DNA from: Candidatus Aerophobota bacterium
Lineage (GTDB): Bacteria; Aerophobota; Aerophobia; Aerophobales; JAGGXI01
Assembly (NCBI GenBank): GCA_021163155.1
Contig: JAGGXI010000089.1
Coordinates: 1-8,401, forward strand
Reading direction: 5' to 3'
DNA: 8,401 bases
Positions 5,936 to 8,401 of the stretch are shown piece by piece; position 1 is the first letter of the stretch; each line of letters begins with the position of its first letter. Position numbers and translations under genes: made by a program. A model generated the notes under the pieces. That model searched no databases and was not told the origin of the DNA. It saw only the letters and a list, made by a program, of their open reading frames with translations.

Positions 5936-7171
5936 TTTAGGTACAGACAAACTCCCATCAAAGAAGAAGATGATATTTGCTCTCTCTCCCTTTTTTTCTA
6001 TTGCTTTATCTACTGCTTCTTGGATGCGAGAGAAAGGTTTTATAAAAATACTCTCTATATCTCTATTTCCAATATCTGTTACTGCCCATATTTCTGCTTC
6101 AAGACAAAGCTGAGCTATCTTAGTAGATTTATGGTAGCCAAGTTTATATCCTTTTTTAACTTTTTCTATCACCTTTAAAGGGGTCTCTTCCCCGCTGAGA
6201 AGCTCAAAGAATGTTCTGTCTCCTATTCCCATTTTGCACTGGGAAACCAATATTAATATTCCTCCCTTCTTTAAGGCAAGTTTAGCATTTTCTATCCCTT
6301 TCTGTGATTGATAGAGATCCATATCCATTGGAGGGCAAACGATAGATACAACAATATCAGCCTTCTCTCTTATTTTTACAGCGAAAACGTCATCAGCTTT
6401 AGATATAGCTGTCTTAAATGAAGCGTGAATATCTCCTGTGCTCACTGAATATATATTATGTTTTTTATTAAGCACTATTTGGATAGAAAATATCTCTTTT
6501 CCCTTAATGGCACTTAGAGCATCTACCATATCTTCATGCACAGGATTTCCCTTGAGAGCCAATGGTTTAGCTTCAGGATAAAGAGCATATTTATGGTTTT
6601 GCTCAATAGTATCGAAAGAGGCGGTTCCGGGAAGAAAAGATTTTCTTCCTCCTGTATACCCGGCAAAATAATGAGGCTCAACAGAGCCAATAGTTACTAT
6701 TTTGTCAGCTTCAAGTATCATTTTGTTTAGATACACTTCGGTTCCTCTCAGAGTCTTCCCCATATACACCATATTTTCTCTCTTCTTTGACTCATGAACA
6801 AATATTTTTTTTCTTAAATTAGTGTAATAGCCACCAAAGATAAATTTATATTCTTTCTCTGTAGGAATACGATGGGTGCCGGTAGCCACCATAAACTTGA
6901 TATCCTTATCTTTAATCCGATTATAAAGGACATTTAATATTTTTGCTGTAGGTGTTGGCCGAGTAGCGTCATTAACTATAAAAAGTATATTTTTTGCCCC
7001 ATTTAGAAAATCATCAAATGATTCTGAGCCAATAGGATTTTCTAATCCTTTTAATAAAGCTTCCTCTTCGTCAACAGGCTCAACCTCGTTAGGATAGATG
7101 AGTTGTACAGGGTTTCCTCCTTTTATCTCAATGGGGACTTTTTTATCTCCGTAAGGAATCTCAATTTTCAT
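5927..7171 (-). CDS. larA: LarA-family nickel-pincer-nucleotide racemase/epimerase (DUF2088)
   Basis: Members racemise or epimerise alpha-hydroxy acids (lactate, malate, aryl-lactates, sugar acids) with a Ni-pincer nucleotide (NPN) bound to a lysine. The catalytic set is complete. Counting from this start, R71 is in DATRPTPT, H100 in ATGTHR, H167 in EPHYFAGYTGGRK, K177 ends that motif, and H193 is in EQNHKY. The spacings H-10-K-16-H equal those of Lactobacillus plantarum LarA (H174, K184, H200), so K177 should carry the cofactor. QSQKG (about 288-292) fits the C-terminal active-site segment. The longer reading from 7180 would abut AAGGAG (7181-7186) with no spacer. The ATG at 7171 has 9 nt spacing and is preferred, giving 414 residues. 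The gene is divergent from the GntR regulator, the usual target arrangement. No larB, larC or larE for cofactor synthesis is present here. Substrate unknown, so lactate is not assumed. Confidence 0.9.
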   Translation of the reverse strand: MKIEIPYGDKKVPIEIKGGNPVQLIYPNEVEPVDEEEALLKGLENPIGSESFDDFLNGAKNILFIVNDATRPTPTAKILNVLYNRIKDKDIKFMVATGTHRIPTEKEYKFIFGGYYTNLRKKIFVHESKKRENMVYMGKTLRGTEVYLNKMILEADKIVTIGSVEPHYFAGYTGGRKSFLPGTASFDTIEQNHKYALYPEAKPLALKGNPVHEDMVDALSAIKGKEIFSIQIVLNKKHNIYSVSTGDIHASFKTAISKADDVFAVKIREKADIVVSIVCPPMDMDLYQSQKGIENAKLALKKGGILILVSQCKMGIGDRTFFELLSGEETPLKVIEKVKKGYKLGYHKSTKIAQLCLEAEIWAVTDIGNRDIESIFIKPFSRIQEAVDKAIEKKGERANIIFFFDGSLSVPKLS

Positions 7172-7204
7172 TTTTTTCATCTCCTTATTCTCTTAATACT
7201 TTAT

Positions 7205-7232
7205 ATTATGCTATTTTTTTATTATTTGTCTA
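7205..7232 (-). promoter_or_regulatory. promoter of the LarA-family gene
   Basis: On the minus strand TAGACA (7227-7232) is followed after 16 nt by CATAAT (7205-7210), five of six matches in each box. It precedes the AAGGAG ribosome-binding site (7181-7186) by a short leader. The -35 overlaps TTGTCTACT (7226-7234), which resembles half of a GntR-type operator. Confidence 0.5.
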
Positions 7233-7249
7233 CTGTGTAAATTGAATGT

Positions 7250-7278
7250 TTGACCTTGGATTGATTTTTTGCTATAGC
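7250..7278 (+). promoter_or_regulatory. promoter of the GntR regulator gene
   Basis: TTGACC (7250-7255), a 17-nt spacer and TATAGC (7273-7278) give a good sigma-70 match. It predicts a start near 7285 and a leader of about 30 nt. AGGAAGG (7300-7306) sits 8 nt before the ATG and fixes the start codon. A 12-bp palindrome overlaps the -10. Confidence 0.55.
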
Positions 7279-7283
7279 TATAG
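7272..7283. promoter_or_regulatory. candidate operator palindrome over the gntR -10 box
   Basis: CTATAGCTATAG is a perfect 12-bp palindrome covering the -10 element and reaching the expected transcription start of the regulator gene. That is the classic place for autorepression by a dimeric regulator. It does not match the usual FadR or VanR consensus, so the assignment rests on position and symmetry only. Confidence 0.35.
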
Positions 7284-7314
7284 GTAAAGCAAATTTATGA
7301 GGAAGGCTTAAATA

Positions 7315-8007
7315 ATGACAGCTAAAATAACTTCCAAAATACAAAATCTACACATAATTATCTACGAAAAAATAAAAAGTCAAATCATTAATTTCACTTT
7401 AAAACCAGGGCAGAAATTACAAGATAGACAGCTGGGATTAGAGTTTGGAGTGAGTCGCACCCCAATAAGAGAAGCTTTGAATAGATTAGTACAGGAAGGT
7501 TTTGTAAGACAGATCTCCGGTCGGGGATACTTTGTTAAAGAGATCAGTATAAAAGATATAGAAGAGATTTATGAGGTAAGAGAGGCTTTAGAAGTTCTTG
7601 CCGCCCAACAGGCTGTGAGGAACATAAATAATCACCAAATTAAAAGGCTATCCGAAATATTGAAGAGTCATGAAAAACTTATTCAGAAAGGCGAAGTTAA
7701 AAGCAGACTTTTGAAAGATGCAGATTTTCATAAAACTATTGCCTTAAGCAGTGAGAACCGATACCTCTATGAGATTATAAACAATATATTTGATAAAATA
7801 GCTGTGTTTAAAGGAATCGGCGTTCTCTCCTTGCAAAGAGCGAAAACCGCTTACCAACAGCATAAAGAAATTTTCAACTCATTGAAAGAGAGAGATGCTC
7901 AAGCATTGGAAAAGAAATTAAGAAAACATATCTCAAACGCTAAACAAAAAGCTATAGAGAGATTAAAGAAAAAAACCGGGCTTTTATATATAGGACATCA
8001 TATCTGA
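7315..8007 (+). CDS. GntR-family transcriptional regulator, FadR/VanR (FCD) subfamily
   Basis: A 230-residue DNA-binding regulator of normal length. The N-terminal winged helix (about residues 12-76) includes the recognition region GLEFGVSRTPIREALNRL (41-58) and the wing GRGYFVKE. The C-terminal FCD ligand domain (about 80-215) has the metal-binding pattern of the subfamily: D135 and H139 in DADFH, H183 in QQHKE and H205 in RKHIS. Such FCD proteins bind a metal and usually sense a small carboxylic acid or sugar acid, releasing the operator when it is present. The gene is divergent from the LarA-family gene across a 143-bp promoter region. It probably represses or activates that gene and itself in response to the substrate or product of the enzyme, which is inference from position. 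No clear terminator follows. Confidence 0.93.
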   Translation: MTAKITSKIQNLHIIIYEKIKSQIINFTLKPGQKLQDRQLGLEFGVSRTPIREALNRLVQEGFVRQISGRGYFVKEISIKDIEEIYEVREALEVLAAQQAVRNINNHQIKRLSEILKSHEKLIQKGEVKSRLLKDADFHKTIALSSENRYLYEIINNIFDKIAVFKGIGVLSLQRAKTAYQQHKEIFNSLKERDAQALEKKLRKHISNAKQKAIERLKKKTGLLYIGHHI

Positions 8008-8137
8008 ATTCGTTGAATTGTCTGTAATGATTCTTAATTACTTTACATAAAATTTTTTGTTTTTCTTCTTAAGGTAAATACTCAGTGAACACCCTGATCA
8101 GAAGGAAATTTACAGTCGAGTTTGATCGGTAAGGCAA

Positions 8138-8196
8138 GGTAGCCGCAACCTTTAGGTTGCGCAGAAGAGACGCAGGCTCTGAGCCTCGCGGCTACC
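8138..8196. repeat. nested cruciform repeat (REP-like element)
   Basis: An outer stem GGTAGCCGC (8138-8146) and GCGGCTACC (8188-8196) is perfect over 9 bp. Inside are two hairpins: GCAACC-TTTA-GGTTGC (8145-8160) and AGGCT-CTG-AGCCT (8174-8186). The whole can fold as a clover or cruciform. It is markedly richer in G and C than the flanks. The design, with terminal inverted repeats around small hairpins, is that of dispersed REP/BIME- or MITE-like elements. It lacks a T-tract for termination of the GntR gene. Confidence 0.6.
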
Positions 8197-8251
8197 AATT
8201 TCAACCTTTATCTTTCCTCTGTGTAGGAGAAATATTACCTTTGGGACGTAG

Positions 8252-8401
8252 TTCACTAAATATTTACTTCTAAGAGGGAAAAGCAAAAACAACCAATCCC
8301 ATCGTAAGCAGGTTATCCTTGCTATTATGGTTAATGAGGATGGTTACCCCTTTAAGTGGGATGTCCTGCCAGGGAATACCGCTGAGGTAACCACTCTAAA
8401 A
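8252..8401 (+). pseudogene. transposase fragment, IS4/IS1634-like, 5' truncated and running off the window
   Basis: Fifty codons are open to the window end. They read GKSKNNQSHRKQVILAIM and then VNEDGYPFKWDVLPGNTAEV, followed by TTLK. This resembles the catalytic-core segment of IS4-superfamily (IS1634-type) transposases, where a conserved Asp/Glu and the PGNT signature surround the second strand of the RNase H-like fold. There is no start codon or ribosome-binding site. A TAG stops the frame at 8249-8251, and nothing recognisable as the N-terminal half lies upstream, so the copy looks truncated or decayed. Its right part lies outside the window, so completeness on that side is unknown. Confidence 0.7.

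Noticed and set aside
6536-6730. Plus-strand ORF inside the LarA-family gene
   Set aside because: Antisense shadow of a gene with a complete active site.
7172-7180. Upstream ATG of the LarA-family gene at 7180
   Set aside because: The AAGGAG site directly abuts it with no spacer. The ATG at 7171 has a normal 9-nt spacing and begins the conserved N-terminus.
8024-8055. Terminator after the GntR gene
   Set aside because: GTAAT/ATTAC is only a 5-bp A/T-rich stem with an 8-nt loop, and the T-run begins about 10 nt later, so it is too weak to call.
1-8401. CRISPR array, phage or toxin-antitoxin genes
   Set aside because: No regularly spaced direct repeats, and no phage, cas or toxin-like coding sequence seen on either strand.

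Overview
This is an AT-rich bacterial window (roughly two thirds A+T by eye). It falls into two gene blocks separated by a non-coding stretch of about 590 bp, with a transposase remnant at the right edge. Complete bacterial-type leuS and comEA genes, sigma-70-like promoters, and tRNAs of which four of five carry an encoded CCA all point to a bacterium. The Ni-pincer racemase family, a Gfo/Idh/MocA oxidoreductase and dispersed palindromic repeats fit an anaerobic or fermentative lineage, perhaps an uncultivated one. The phylum cannot be fixed from this sequence.

Left block, all on the minus strand. In transcription order it reads tRNA-Met(CAT), tRNA-Val(CAC), tRNA-Asp(GTC), a LAGLIDADG endonuclease ORF, tRNA-Phe(GAA), tRNA-Thr(CGT), leuS, then a comEA-like gene. 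A sigma-70-like promoter (4458-4485) lies upstream of tRNA-Met, and I see no strong terminator until after comEA. Leucyl-tRNA synthetase may therefore be co-transcribed with tRNAs. The endonuclease gene sits exactly between tRNA-Asp and tRNA-Phe. Its reading frame continues into tRNA-Phe and stops at a TGA in the anticodon loop, so RNase P cleavage would remove its stop codon. This is the most unusual arrangement in the window.

Middle (4359-4945). No gene is visible. The stretch holds the tRNA promoter, an imperfect hairpin, a long inverted repeat (4641-4714), a 28-bp near-perfect palindrome (4726-4753) and a strong forward promoter (4834-4862) for the oxidoreductase gene.

Right block. A Gfo/Idh/MocA-type NAD(P) oxidoreductase (plus strand) converges on, and overlaps by 9 bp, a LarA-family Ni-pincer racemase/epimerase gene (minus strand). 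The LarA gene is divergent from a FadR/VanR-type GntR regulator (plus strand). The shared larA/gntR intergenic region carries two facing promoters and two candidate operators. The three genes look like a small regulated module for converting a hydroxy acid or sugar acid. The substrate is unknown, and no NPN cofactor genes (larB, larC, larE) are in the window.

Right edge. A nested cruciform-type repeat (8138-8196) is followed by a transposase fragment (8252 to the window end) that has no start codon and an in-frame stop immediately upstream.
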